Positions 19,747 through 30,417 of a stretch of 64,000 nt of DNA are shown here, one piece after another. A program made the position numbers and the translations under genes. The notes under the pieces were generated by a model that saw only the letters and a program-made list of their open reading frames with translations, ran no database searches and had not been told where the DNA came from. The stretch's first letter is position 1; every line of letters starts with the position of its first letter. This DNA comes from Neovahlkampfia damariscottae. Lineage: Eukaryota > Heterolobosea > Selenaionea > Neovahlkampfiida > Neovahlkampfiidae. The stretch lies in contig JABLTG010000013.1 of NCBI GenBank assembly GCA_016618085.1, positions 124,001-188,000 on the forward strand, written 5' to 3'.

Positions 19747-19956
19747 TAAACATTCCATATTGACCAATCAATGCTTTTTTCTCAAGTTAAATCAATTTCC
19801 TTGCATGACACAAGAATATTCTTTTGAAGAAATTTGCTAAAGAAGATACAAAAATCAAATTCAAAAGTCCAACAAGTCTCATTATTCATCATTCGTTTAT
19901 TGAACCAATCGGAATTGTTTTTAGTTTCGGTTAATACCAAAGAGTCGGAGTTGAAA

Positions 19957-20814
19957 ATGAAATTGAAGTTTTTCTTCATTTTTTGTCTTTTAGTTTCTCT
20001 TATTTCATGTCGACTTGTGAAATCAAGAGAGTATAAGTTAATGTTAAAGTTGGAAAAATTCTCAGGAAATCCTGATGCTGATGCTCAAAGGTTTTGGAAA
20101 GAAATGAAAAGCTTTTTAGTTGAAAGAAATTTCAAAAACATAACTGGAAATCCAGTTCCTTCACCTCTTCAAGAAGTTTATTTTTATGACACTAAAGGTG
20201 TTTGTTTATTATACAAAAACAATTTGATTTTAAGAAAAAGAATTGAATTTGAAAATGGAACTTTTTCAAAAATATTAACTTTAAAAACAAGAAGTACAGA
20301 TCGTTATATTTCTGGAAATATTAAAGTTGTCAATAGAAATTCATCATTTGTTGAAGTCAAAACTAAATTTGAAGAGGACATAAAACCTCCTTTTCAGAAT
20401 TCATTTTCATATTCCGCTTCAGCTGAAATGACATCAGAACCAAATACTTTAAGAAATACATCAGTATTTTTCAATAATATAGAAGAATTAGACTTTGATT
20501 TTTTGGATAAAGAACTTTTTCCAGTTGGAGGTGTTTTTACAAGAGTCTATAAAAATATGGAATTCTCAATGACTGATAAATATTCTTCTGATATAGTTTT
20601 GACATTATGGTTTGATAAAACGACAAAGAAATTAGGAATAGCCGAATTTTCATTTAAATTAAAGGATAAAAAGGAAGATTTTGATTATGAAGTTGCAAGA
20701 AATGCGAAAGATTTTTATAAAGATCTTCAAGAAAAGTTTTCATGGGGTGATTCCAAATCTTCCTATAAAACAGAGTGGTTGTATAAGAGAGGAAATATTT
20801 GTTCTATTGTATAA
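19957..20814 (+). CDS. Secreted CYTH-like domain protein
   Basis: 285 residues from the ATG at 19957; the frame is open upstream but homology and the signal peptide (MKLKFFFIFCLLVSLISC) begin here. The body has the arrangement of a CYTH/triphosphate tunnel domain: an early basic/acidic strand (REYKLMLKLEKF), EVYFYDTKGVCLLYKNNLILRKRIEFENG, then ILTLKTRSTDR, and a later KKLGIAEFSFKLKD. CYTH enzymes act on triphosphates such as thiamine triphosphate or polyphosphate. A secreted version is uncommon. The EXEXK strand is not perfect (EYKLMLK), so activity is uncertain. It sits next to the secreted nuclease, in the same direction. CCAAT is at 19905-19909. Confidence 0.6.
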   Translation: MKLKFFFIFCLLVSLISCRLVKSREYKLMLKLEKFSGNPDADAQRFWKEMKSFLVERNFKNITGNPVPSPLQEVYFYDTKGVCLLYKNNLILRKRIEFENGTFSKILTLKTRSTDRYISGNIKVVNRNSSFVEVKTKFEEDIKPPFQNSFSYSASAEMTSEPNTLRNTSVFFNNIEELDFDFLDKELFPVGGVFTRVYKNMEFSMTDKYSSDIVLTLWFDKTTKKLGIAEFSFKLKDKKEDFDYEVARNAKDFYKDLQEKFSWGDSKSSYKTEWLYKRGNICSIV

Positions 20815-20865
20815 CATGTAATTAGTCACGTAATACGAATAAATCTTGGGTTTTCAACTTAAAGT

Positions 20866-21264
20866 CTATGGTTTCAATGTTATATACTTCTTGAATGTAC
20901 AAAGAGCAGCAATATGTTTGCATAAATTGTTTTCATTTTCATCATTTCTAAAATCGACATGAACAACTAAAAAATGGTGTTTTTGATGTTTCATTCCAAT
21001 ATGATATTTAACGTCAAACAATGTTGTGATTTGCATTTTAACATTCAATCTTTGGATCTTTGAATGAAGTGAGTTTTTGTGTTGTACTTCCACTTCTTTT
21101 GATCATCATTAAATGAAATGCGATGGTAAAAAGCAAAATGTTGGTCAGAGAAAATTGTCTTGATTTGGTTGTCTTTCACATGTCAGTAACACGAACTGAT
21201 GTTTTTCATCACACATTAAAAAGGAATTCTTTGAAATAAAAACTTTAAAAGGAAAAAACAACAT
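20866..21264 (-). pseudogene. Coding-like remnant using three frames in turn
   Basis: From an ATG at 21264 on the minus strand the frame gives VFISKNSFLMCDEKHQFVLL, then a second frame gives FSDQHFAFYHRISFNDDQKK, then a third gives DVKYHIGMKHQKHHFLVVHV up to the stop at 20866. All three parts have protein-like composition, follow each other without room for introns, and shift by single bases. It starts across from the rhomboid-like gene over a shared CCAAT box (21286-21290). The likeliest reading is a decayed host gene; assembly indels are the alternative. I do not recognise the family. Confidence 0.35.
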
Positions 21265-21313
21265 AAAATTATGGGTCTAAAGCATCCAATCAAATTTTTT
21301 CATTCCTTGGAGA

Positions 21314-21933
21314 ATGAAAGGAAAAACACCATCAAAACTCTCCATATTTTTGATATCACTAATCTCTTCTATTCATCTGATCAATTTTATCACAAAAGTA
21401 AATAAAAAAACAAACTAAAACCTTATAGTCAAATTTTTCAACAATTTTCTGTTCATCTCCTCATGGATTTTTTTATTACTCAGAAATTACTAAATTATTT
21501 ATTTCACCACTTATTCATGGATCATTTTTTCATTTATTTTTGAGTTGTTGTTTAATTTTGTTAAATCAAAATTTGGAGACGAGAATTGGAACCTTGAATT
21601 ATCTTAAATTAATATTGAAGATTCATTCATTTTCATTAATTTTATATTATTTGATCAGTTTTATCTTTTTCAGGATAACTGGATGGTTTGTTATTTTTTT
21701 CAATTTTTATTTTTAGGAGCATTGTTTCAATGTATTTTTATAAACCATTTATAAATTGTTCATATGGTTTTATTTCAATTTTATCAGGTTTATTCATTTA
21801 TAACTTTGAATTTAATGCCACTTTTTTAATTTATTTTTTGTCAATTTTGATCTCAATTTTTTTTGAAAATGATTTTTACTCATGTTGTTATTCAATGATT
21901 GTAGGATACTTAATTTATACAATTGAAAAATAG
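21314..21933 (+). CDS. Rhomboid-like membrane protein, probably proteolytically inactive
   Basis: 185 residues in three exons, join(21314-21397, 21429-21685, 21717-21933), with two 31-nt introns. Nearly the whole protein is hydrophobic helices. The fold is suggested by the rhomboid-like order: an N-terminal helix, then TKLFISPLIHGSFFHLFLSCCLILLNQNLETRIGTLNYL, split here as the loop with an H..F.HL motif and the LE..GT.NYL motif. The catalytic Ser motif GxSG is replaced by CSYG and the last-helix His by CCYSMIVG, so it resembles pseudo-rhomboids such as UBAC2 or derlins, which act in ER protein turnover. A CCAAT box lies 23 nt upstream (21286-21290). Confidence 0.7.
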
Positions 21934-22099
21934 AACTAATAGAATACAAAAGCAATGACGACAATTTTGAAACAGAATTACTTGAAAATTCTGAGTTTTC
22001 AAAATGGTAAACCAGCAAATAGTCTCTACTGTCAAAAAAAATAAATTTTTATTTTATTTTAGTAAAATTGTTGTTCCAATCAAATCAAACCAACAAAAA

Positions 22100-23615
22100 A
22101 TGGACGAAGACCAAACAATTCAAGAATTTAAAAACTTGGTTCAAAGATCACAGACATATTTCTTAAGTCTAAGGTGAATAAAAATGAAAAAAAAAATTAA
22201 CCAAAACAAAGAGAGTTGCCAATTTCAGGAAATGATAAAGTTTGGCAACTTTATTTTAAAAAAAGTTTTGAAGCTTATACACAATTATGGAAATTTCAAC
22301 AAGATTATAGACCTATTTTGGATGCTAAAAAAGCTTTAAAACGTTGGGAAATTGGTGAAATAGCTTCAAAAATTGCTCAACTTTATTATCACTATTAGTA
22401 AATTAAAAAGATTTAATTTATTGAAAAAATAGTTTAAGAACAAGTGAATTATCATATTTAGAAGAATCTTTTACATTTTACAGTGCCATTGAAGAAAGAA
22501 AGTATTTTGAAAATTTAACAAATGAAAAAAATTTAAAATCAATCTTTATTAAAAAATTGAGATATTTTCTTCGTTTTATTTTGGTTTGTATATTACAAAA
22601 TAAACATGAAAAAGTTTTAAATATCATTGAAATTTTCAAAAAAAATTTAAAAGTATTCGAAGAAATTAATGAAGATGTTGATGTTGAAAATTATCCATTG
22701 TCTCCAACTGAAAAAAATTTAGGTGATTGGAAATTAGTGATCAAAGAGTTGGAAAAATTTATGAATTTTAAAAATTTAATTCATATTTCAAATGAAAAAA
22801 AGTTAAAAACAAAACCATTTAATTTTATCGAATCAAATTCAATTTCGATGAGTATCATAATTGGAAATAATGATAAACAAATTAAGTATAGTGAATTATC
22901 GTTGGATATGTTTAGAATATTACATTCTTTAGAAAGAAGCGAAAAAAATCCAAAAAAAATATTGCTTTATCGACCAACATTTTCATTGGTTTTAAACTCA
23001 TTATCAAATTCGTTTTATGAGATGAAAAAAAACGAAATTTTATTATTTTATTTGAATTCAAATTCTAATGAAAAATCTATTTTAATGAGAGATAATGAAA
23101 TATTTGCAGTTGATGATTTAATGCCATTCACAAGAAAACCTGTTTTTTTGATTGTCGAATCAAAATTTTTTGATTCAATGATTCCTTCAAAAAATCGATT
23201 TGAATCACCTTTTATTGGATTATTTTCAAATGATTTAAATCAATCAATTGATGGAGTCGCAATGATGACTTGGTTTTTAACAAATCCAGTTGAAGCAATA
23301 TGTTATTTATTTGAAATTAAAAATATAGAACAAGATCAATACGAAAAAATAGATGAAATTCTAAACAAACTTTACAATGAAATTATCATATTATTGATTA
23401 GTTTGAATGAAGAATTAAATACTTCATTCAAATTCTTTTTAGGGAATTCATTCACGAGACAATTCCTTTTAAGATTTATTATTTATTTTTCGTTTTTAAA
23501 CATTTTAAAAAAACCAAATCAACCATTGATTTATCCAAATTTGACGAATGAAATTTTTAAAGGTGCAGTGTTCGAAAGTGCTTTCCAAAAAATTTCAAAC
23601 ATTTTAAAAAAATAA
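22100..23615 (+). CDS. SCAI: SCAI homologue (suppressor of cancer cell invasion)
   Basis: 480 residues in three exons, join(22100-22173, 22212-22397, 22433-23615), with introns of 38 and 35 nt. Strong family segments: KSFEAYTQLWKFQQDYRP, LKRWEIGEIASKIAQLYYHY, RTSELSYLEESFTFYSAI, LRYFLRFILVC, YSELSLDMFRILHSLER, LLYRPTFS, LMPFTRKPVFLIVES and FFLGNSFTRQFLLRFI. These match human SCAI in order along almost its full length (human 606 residues). In animals SCAI is a nuclear cofactor that restrains MRTF/SRF transcription and takes part in double-strand break repair. In a protist the repair or transcription role can only be inferred. The stop lies 3 nt from that of the EF-hand gene opposite. Confidence 0.94.
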
Positions 23616-23618
23616 ATT

Positions 23619-23992
23619 TTATTTCTTTTCTTTTAATTTTTCAATAATTGGTGCCATTGCTTCTTTCATTGATTCAATAAATGCTTCTTCAGGTTCGTCT
23701 TGAAAAGGTGCTGTCATGAAAGAAAAGTATTCATCACGAGAAATAACTAGATTTCTTTTAATTTAATTTTTCAAACCTCCATCTTTATTTTTATCCATAA
23801 TATCGTATTGTTCTTTGTCTTCTTTATCAAACTTTTCTCCTAATTTTTTTTTGACGGAAACAATTTCGTCAAGAGAAATAAGACCATTATTATCTTGGTC
23901 AACCACTGAGAAAAATTAAATTAAAAATAATCTTAACAATCAAAATATTCATTGAGGATTGGCGTCAGTGCTTCGAGGATCTTGGAAGACAT
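23619..23992 (-). CDS. Small EF-hand calcium-binding protein
   Basis: 103 residues in three exons, complement(join(23619-23746, 23777-23905, 23938-23992)), with introns of 30 and 32 nt. It is missed by simple ORF calling because every exon is short. Two EF-hand loops are seen: DQDNNGLISLDE and DKNKDGVISRDEYFSF, both with acids at the usual 1, 3, 5 and 12 positions. The N-terminus (MSSKILEALTPILNEYFD) forms the entering helix. It is a single-pair EF-hand protein like small calmodulin relatives; partner unknown. The exon 2/exon 3 join (KNKDG then VISRDE) falls inside the second loop, supporting the intron call. Confidence 0.85.
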
Positions 23993-24039
23993 GTTTTTTT
24001 TATAAGAACAATTTGATTCGTTAAAAAATAAAAATAAAT

Positions 24040-26310
24040 TTATTTGTAAAATTCTTTTGGGAATTTCAATTCATCAACCATTACTTGATCATTACCAATA
24101 TATTCAGGGGTAAATACTAATAAATATCTTGTAATAACAATATTTTCATCTGACAAAATTTAAATAAGAATTTAAATGTTTTACCTGTTGCAACATATCC
24201 CCAGTCATGTGAATTATATCCTTTACCTTGTAAAATTTCACATAATGCCATACATCTAATTGATTTATAAGTTGAATTCTTCCAATCTGCATCACTTTGA
24301 TGCATATATCCAATTGAAGTTTGCATATTTTTTGCAAGATAAATTCCTGCACCAGCTGCGGCACCTGCTGACATTTTTGAAGTATTACTATAATTTTTAA
24401 GACCTGATCTCAAAATACAATGCCAATTTCCACATCCTGATCCATGAAATGCATAAAAACTACCTTGTGATTTCTTCTTTTTTGAAAATAGAGCTTCTCT
24501 TTCCGGATTTGATGATACCATAATAAATTGATCAATACCTTTAGGAATTCCACCAATCAATTTGTCTTTTGGAACTGGAATTAAATATGAACGATTTGAT
24601 GAAATAATCCAACTTAAAAGTGGAAATAATTTCTTTTCAGTTTTCAATAAATAAGAATGAAGTGCTTTTTCTTCTCCTCCTGAATTTTTAACAATATCTT
24701 TTATAGATGGCATTTTATCCAATAAGCTCATGACATCAGTACCAACTTTTGTTTCATCTTTTTTTTTTAATTCTAATACAGATGTTGGTTGGGGTGATAA
24801 TTCTCTCACTCCATTGGATGTGACTGCCATTCTTGCAGCTGTGTAAGTTAAATACAATAATAAATCAACTACAATTGCATTTGTATTGATTTCATTCATG
24901 ATATCAACACCTAGACCATATTGTTCGGATGAATGAATACATAATTGTCTTTCACATATTGTAGGTTTGAAACCTTCAAATCCTAATTCTTGATCACATA
25001 TAATACAATTGTTTGCACAGTTTGTAACTTTAAAATTCAAGTAGGAATATAATCCAATGAATAAATTTCCAGATTCAAATAAATCTGTTGATAAAGTATC
25101 TCCATTCATGATCATTTCTTCTGTTTTTGAAAACTTGAAAAATTAAATAAAATTCAACAATCTCTTACAATGTCATCTTTTTCAGTTTCATATTTTTTAG
25201 CTGTGGTTTCATTCATTAATGCATTTGCTGCCAAGTTCTAATGAAAATTGTTAAAAAAAATTTTTTAACAATTTTTTTACAATATCTTCTTTTGTATCTT
25301 CAAGTGCATAATATGCTACTTTATAAGAAAATCCCATATCTCGTAATGTTTGTATTTTTGTTTCGTCTATTGAATCATTATAGTTTTTCTTTTGTTTTGT
25401 TTTAAAAATTAAATTAAATGGATCAAAAAGTTTGAATGATTCTTTGGTTGAAATTGTTTCAATTTTTTTTGTGTTCATTTTTGATTTATTTGACCATGTT
25501 TGAGTTAAAATTGTTGAAATTCTATTATCTAAATACCAAATTAAAAGCCCAAATTGTGTTTTTTTGTCTTTAATTTCAGGTTTACTTAAATCTACATCAG
25601 AGGTTTGATAAATACCATTTTTTGCAATTCTGGGAGCCTAAAAAAAAGGTTTTAATTTCTTTTTTCATTTTATTCTTACAATTGAAGTGTCAAGATAATT
25701 TACATCAAATTCAAGCTAATAATGTCATGTTAAAAAATATAAATTTTTTTTTTACTTCAACAACGATTCTTCTGTGTTTATCAATATTTATAGCACATGC
25801 ATTCCAATGAGACATCCAATTTACACTTACAGCAACTCTAATTAAAAAGTATGAATTAAAATTGACAGCTCCAAGGTGTGGTGATTTGATAACTTTATTT
25901 CCAGCTTGAATGTCTTGAAATAATTTTTCAAAAGTTTCATCAATTTCTTCTTTTTCATTAAAATCAAACTGATTATTCATCGCTGATAAAGGTGTTTGGG
26001 AATCTAAACCAGAAGATAATGACGTTGGTGTGACAAGACCAGAGTCTTCAATAAATTTGAGTCTTTGATCATCAAATTTTTTTAATATTCCTTCTAAAGC
26101 TTCTACATCTTTGTTACAGATTACTATTTCTTCTTTGTCTTGGTATTTGAAGGAAAATTTTTTGTTTCCCAAGTCTTTCATGACAACAGTGAATTCTTCT
26201 TCAATGATATCAATTCCAAAGGTTAAAATTTTTTCTTTTTCGTTGAATTTGTATTCTGTTACAAGATCAAGTTCAACGTATGGGACAAACACTTCGTTGA
26301 CAGAGTTCAT
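24040..26310 (-). CDS. PARP6/PARP8-like mono-ADP-ribosyltransferase with a UBA-like segment
   Basis: 691 residues in six exons: complement(join(24040-24149, 24185-25133, 25169-25237, 25281-25637, 25680-25715, 25756-26310)), introns 35 to 43 nt. The N-terminal half has an RWD/UEV-like feel and the WMSHWNACAINIDKHRR segment. A UBA-like helix set (IQTLRDMGFSYKVAYYALED) follows. The C-terminal half matches PARP6/8: the Cys-rich CIICDQELGFEG..ICERQLC, VVDLLLYL, LLSWIISSNRSYL, and the catalytic part FYAFHGSGCGNWHCILRSGL and GAGIYLAKNMQTSIGY with the H and Y of the H-Y-x triad. PARP6/8 enzymes transfer single ADP-ribose units, to Cys among other residues. The 36-nt exon 25680-25715 is small. ATTGG at 26316 precedes the ATG. 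Confidence 0.9.
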
Positions 26311-26374
26311 TTTTGATTGGTTTGCTAAAAATAGATGTTGTGGATATTTTAAATACAGATGAAGTTTGAATCAT

Positions 26375-27607
26375 TTATTCAATTTGAACTTCATCAAATG
26401 ATTCATTTTTTTTCTCATTTTGTTCGATCAATGACTCAGAATCTTTTTCAATTTTCTTATTTTCTTCTTCATCTTCAAGCACAAAATGATTTTGATCAAA
26501 GGTGTTTTTTACTTGATCATCTTCATCATTTGAAGAATATAATTCAATTTTTTTGAAGGATTGTTTTTTTTCTTCTTCTTCTAATAATGAATATTTTTTT
26601 AAATTTTGTTGTTCATCATCATGATACCAAATTATACATATTGATTTATTACCATCTGCTGTCCATTCAAAATTCTTTGAAATAATGTTATAATTATTCT
26701 TTTGAATCCATTCAATGGATGCTTGAATATTTTTTGAATGAATAATTTCAGAATTTTTTAAATACCCTTCAATTTTGTTTAAATCAAAATCACATGTATT
26801 GTAAAATAATTTAGCTTTTAAATCATATTGAGTATCTAATGATTCAACATCATTTAATGTTGCTCTATCAAAACAAGGTAAAACTAAGTATCCTTGTTCA
26901 TTCATTATTTTGTTATACTTGTTATGTGCTTCTTTGATGAAGAAATCTTTAAATTTTAAAGTTACAATAACAAGTGGTTGTATTATACTTGGACTTGTTG
27001 TAATGTCTAATATATCCAAATCTGATTTATAATCTTCAGAGAATTCAAGTACACGAGTTAACAATCCATAAAAATTTGAAAGTTGATCACCAGCACCTCC
27101 TGCGACTGTAACTTGTTGACCATGCTTAAAATGAATTTGTTTTATAGATGTATCATTTTCAAGTGAAAATTGAAGAAGTAAATTCCTTTCAAAAATGGAT
27201 CCAGGAATAAATATTTGTAGTTGTATTGTTCCAATTTTTTGTTCAGCAGTTGTGAGAAAGTCAACATCAAAAATTGTATTTTTATCATGTTCAAAAGTCT
27301 TACAACTGAAAAAAGCTTGTCCAAGTATACTGTTTGAAAAAGTACCTTTTGATTCAAGTGAAACTCTGTAGTTTTTTGCATCTGGATGTTTTATTAAATT
27401 AAATACCAATGGATTATTAATAAAAGAAAATCCTTCTTGTGATATTTCTTTGAAAGTTATAGTTGGTGGTTGTGGAGCTAAAATTTTGCCATTATTGTCT
27501 GTTGTTACTACTCTAAGGACAACATTTGTAAGTGGTTGTGAGATATTCAAGAGACTTAATACAGAGATTGTTGTTGTTGTTGTTGGTGTTAATGCTTGAT
27601 TACCCAT
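26375..27607 (-). CDS. Orphan protein, paralogue A
   Basis: 410 residues, single exon. It is a paralogue of the protein encoded at 38295-39598. Shared elements in the same order: an N-terminal beta-rich region, ...IFIPGSIFERN against VLIPGVNFHKR, IVTLKFKDFFIKEAHNKYNKI against IATIKFRKNFVEEAKSSYKI, and a FxxxxGxSxxIIWY close (NKSICIIWYHD against GHSFFIIWYYV). After this both have an acidic, low-complexity tail. The N-terminal 130 residues could be a C2-like beta sandwich. No enzyme motif, signal or membrane helix is seen. Function unknown. The paralogue has one intron, this copy none. ATTGG lies at 27651-27655. Confidence 0.72.
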   Translation of the reverse strand: MGNQALTPTTTTTISVLSLLNISQPLTNVVLRVVTTDNNGKILAPQPPTITFKEISQEGFSFINNPLVFNLIKHPDAKNYRVSLESKGTFSNSILGQAFFSCKTFEHDKNTIFDVDFLTTAEQKIGTIQLQIFIPGSIFERNLLLQFSLENDTSIKQIHFKHGQQVTVAGGAGDQLSNFYGLLTRVLEFSEDYKSDLDILDITTSPSIIQPLVIVTLKFKDFFIKEAHNKYNKIMNEQGYLVLPCFDRATLNDVESLDTQYDLKAKLFYNTCDFDLNKIEGYLKNSEIIHSKNIQASIEWIQKNNYNIISKNFEWTADGNKSICIIWYHDDEQQNLKKYSLLEEEEKKQSFKKIELYSSNDEDDQVKNTFDQNHFVLEDEEENKKIEKDSESLIEQNEKKNESFDEVQIE

Positions 27608-27760
27608 TCTATTCTGAAGTTGTGATTTGTTTGAGGTTTAGATGTGTTTTATTGGACAAACATCCGGAGATTAGAATGTGAACTATTTTTGGGAAATCTA
27701 ATTTTAAACATTAAAAATTAAAAGGAAGATTAAAAAATTTCATGTTCTTGAAACAAAAAT

Positions 27761-28786
27761 CTATTCAATTCTTTCAATTTCAAATCTACCCTCAACATTA
27801 TATTCCAAAAAATTTTCTTCTTGTGATTCAAGTACTAATATTTTTCTTTGGTATTTTCCAAATACTTCATTTCCTGTTATATTTAATTTATATTTCACGT
27901 CAATATAAACTTCACCAAAATTTTTCGTTTCTCTAATTCCATTTCCGTGTAAAACAATATTTTTATCATCTTCAAAAATGCCAGTCAATGGAACTGCCAC
28001 ATCAACTTGTAACCATGTAACTACATTTCCAAATATTTGAATTGGTGGTATTTCTTCTTTTTCAGAAATTTCCCATTCATCCAAATGATGAATGACTTCA
28101 TGTTGAATATCTTGTTCTTTTACTTTTTCAAAAGACTTCAATAACTTAATTCTAATATCTTGAAAAACATATTTTTCACTTTTAAATTCAAGAATTTCTT
28201 TTGTATTCTCAAATTTTCCAGTTTTTAATATTTTATAGATTTTTGGATAATTCATCAAATTTTGTAAATTTTCAATTTGAACTTCAAGTTCTTTGAGAAA
28301 ATTAGGATCTCTTTGTTCTATAATCAATCCATATTTTTGAGCATCTTTGTATTTTCCAAGATGACAAGCTAAAATAAAAATTTGAAATATTTGATCAATT
28401 GAAAGTGAATTCAAATTTAATTGAGACAAGAAATCGTATGAAGATTTAATTTTAAAACCATTTTTCAATATAAAAGCCACAGATGCTTCAATAAACTTTG
28501 ATTCTGGTATTTCTTCTGCTTTCAATTTTTCAAGTGTGGAAAAAATTTTGTTTCCGAATTGATTTTTGTTTTTTTCAAATTCATCAATTTTTAATCTATT
28601 CAAGTGGTTTAAGAGATAATTTGAAATTAAAAAATTCAACTCTTTGTTTTCAGTTTCAAATTTCAAAATTGAATCTGTGTAACTCTCAGAAAAATCATTA
28701 GACTCCAGTTTTTGTAGTAGTTCTTCTTTTGTTGTGTATGTTATTTTGTGTTTATTTCTGAAAATTTTCAATACTTTTCTTATCAT
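27761..28786 (-). CDS. Unknown protein, 341 residues, possibly mitochondrial
   Basis: A single exon with a basic, Arg/Lys-rich N-terminus lacking acids (MIRKVLKIFRNKHKITY) that could act as a mitochondrial presequence. The first two thirds are mostly helical, with repeats of hydrophobic helices around CHLGKYKDAQKYGLI that look TPR-like. The last 90 residues (VVTWLQVDVAVPLTG, VYIDVKYKLNITGNEVFGKY) are beta-rich and recall Tim44/Mba1-type folds, though this is weak. It is in tandem with the AGMO gene (45 nt apart), with its own ATTGG at 28819-28823. Function not assigned. Confidence 0.62.
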   Translation of the reverse strand: MIRKVLKIFRNKHKITYTTKEELLQKLESNDFSESYTDSILKFETENKELNFLISNYLLNHLNRLKIDEFEKNKNQFGNKIFSTLEKLKAEEIPESKFIEASVAFILKNGFKIKSSYDFLSQLNLNSLSIDQIFQIFILACHLGKYKDAQKYGLIIEQRDPNFLKELEVQIENLQNLMNYPKIYKILKTGKFENTKEILEFKSEKYVFQDIRIKLLKSFEKVKEQDIQHEVIHHLDEWEISEKEEIPPIQIFGNVVTWLQVDVAVPLTGIFEDDKNIVLHGNGIRETKNFGEVYIDVKYKLNITGNEVFGKYQRKILVLESQEENFLEYNVEGRFEIERIE

Positions 28787-28830
28787 AATGGATACAAAAA
28801 AAATTGAAGGAAAATCTAATTGGACAATTT

Positions 28831-30328
28831 TTATTGTAGTTTTTTATGTTCATCGAGTGAAGTAACTTTTTTGTTGAAAATTAACAACCAACCAATTGAA
28901 ATTGCATTAATTAAAGCATTTCCATAAAAAAATTTCGGTGAATTGAATTGATAAATCACAAACATCGAAAGAGATAATCTACTTATTTCAAGAAAAGTTG
29001 AAAATGATTTTTGATCAAATATTGTACTTAATGAATACATATGAAAATAAACATAACATCCTGATAACATTCTTTGATACAAATTGAATTTTGGAAATGA
29101 GTTTAAAATGGAAAATGAAATCACAACTTCCAAGATGAAATGAAGAAAGCTATAGAACCACATTTGTTGATTAACTGGATTAGAATCATATTTTTGTCTT
29201 TTTTTTATAGGTTTTTTAATTTCTTCTTTTTTTTCTTCGATTTTTGGTGTTGAATTCAATCTATCTTTAAATTTTTGATACTGTGCATATTTATTGACTT
29301 TCCATGAATAAATTGGGCTATAATCCAACCAACAACGAATTCTAGTATTTTAATTTCTAAATTAATAATTACTTGTTTAAAATTCCATTTGATCTTTGTG
29401 ATGCTTCGTAAATATCCATCCAATAATGATGTTGCAAAAAAAATGGGTTCCAAGAAGCAATTTTTGTTGAAATACCATAATTTACTGCTTCTTCCTCTTC
29501 TTGAAAAGATCCAAACATTCTATCAAAAATGATCAAAGTTCCACCATAATTTTTATCTACATATTTCCAATTCCTACCATGATGAACTCTATGATGAGAT
29601 GGCGTATTAAATATGAATTCAATAGGCCACCATAATTTTGAAATATGTCTTGTATGAATAAAAAATTGATAAATTGTATTGATATCTTTATGATAATAAA
29701 ATAATGGAACAGGAGCAATAAATGCAAATGGTAAGAAAAAAACTTGTGAAAAAAATGGTTGAAAATAAGATTGTCTCAAAGCAGTTGATAAATTATATTC
29801 TTCTGATGTATGATGTACAATATGACCAGCCCAACCAATATTCCATTCATGCCCAAAACGATGAAACCAATAGTAACTAAATTCTACCATGAAAAATAAC
29901 ATCATCCATTCAAACCAATTATAATCACTTTGCTTTCTTGCAAAGTCAATTAAACTATAGTATTTATTGATATAAACATACATTTCAAAATTTCCAAGGT
30001 GAAATAAAATACTGAAAATGGTTGAATAAACACCCATTGAAATAGATGAAAATGTATCATTCAAACGATAATATTTTTCTTTTTTAAATAATTCTACAAA
30101 TGATTCAATAATTACAAGTACTAAAAAAATTGGTATAAAATATTGTATAAGTTTTGGTTGTTTTGGAATGATTAATTCTTCTGAAGAAAGTGGAACAGCA
30201 ATATAACCATAAATACCAAGAAAGACTGGAAAATATCCAACAAGTAAATAACTGAATAGTTTTAACCATGACTTTGATTCAGATTTTAATATTTCTTCTT
30301 GTCTTTCTGCTGTCAACTGTTCAATCAT
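28831..30328 (-). CDS. AGMO: Alkylglycerol monooxygenase-like fatty acid hydroxylase
   Basis: 488 residues in two exons, complement(join(28831-29341, 29373-30328)), with a 31-nt intron. Several membrane helices surround the diiron histidine motifs of the fatty acid hydroxylase superfamily: WFHRFGHE, GHIVHHTSEEYN and PSHHRVHHG. LSTALRQSYFQ and GGTLIIFDRMFGSFQEE are typical of the AGMO (TMEM195) branch. AGMO cleaves ether lipids in the ER using tetrahydrobiopterin. The C-terminal exon adds three or so more helices, as in animal AGMO. Start: the ATG at 30328; an upstream in-frame codon is not ATG. ATTGG at 30353. A close sterol-desaturase relative is the main alternative. Confidence 0.88.
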
Positions 30329-30417
30329 TTTGGAACAGAAAAATAATTTTTGATTGGCGTGCACAGTTTCGAATTTATAACAATGAATTCAAAATTAATA
30401 TTGATAAAAATCACTCT

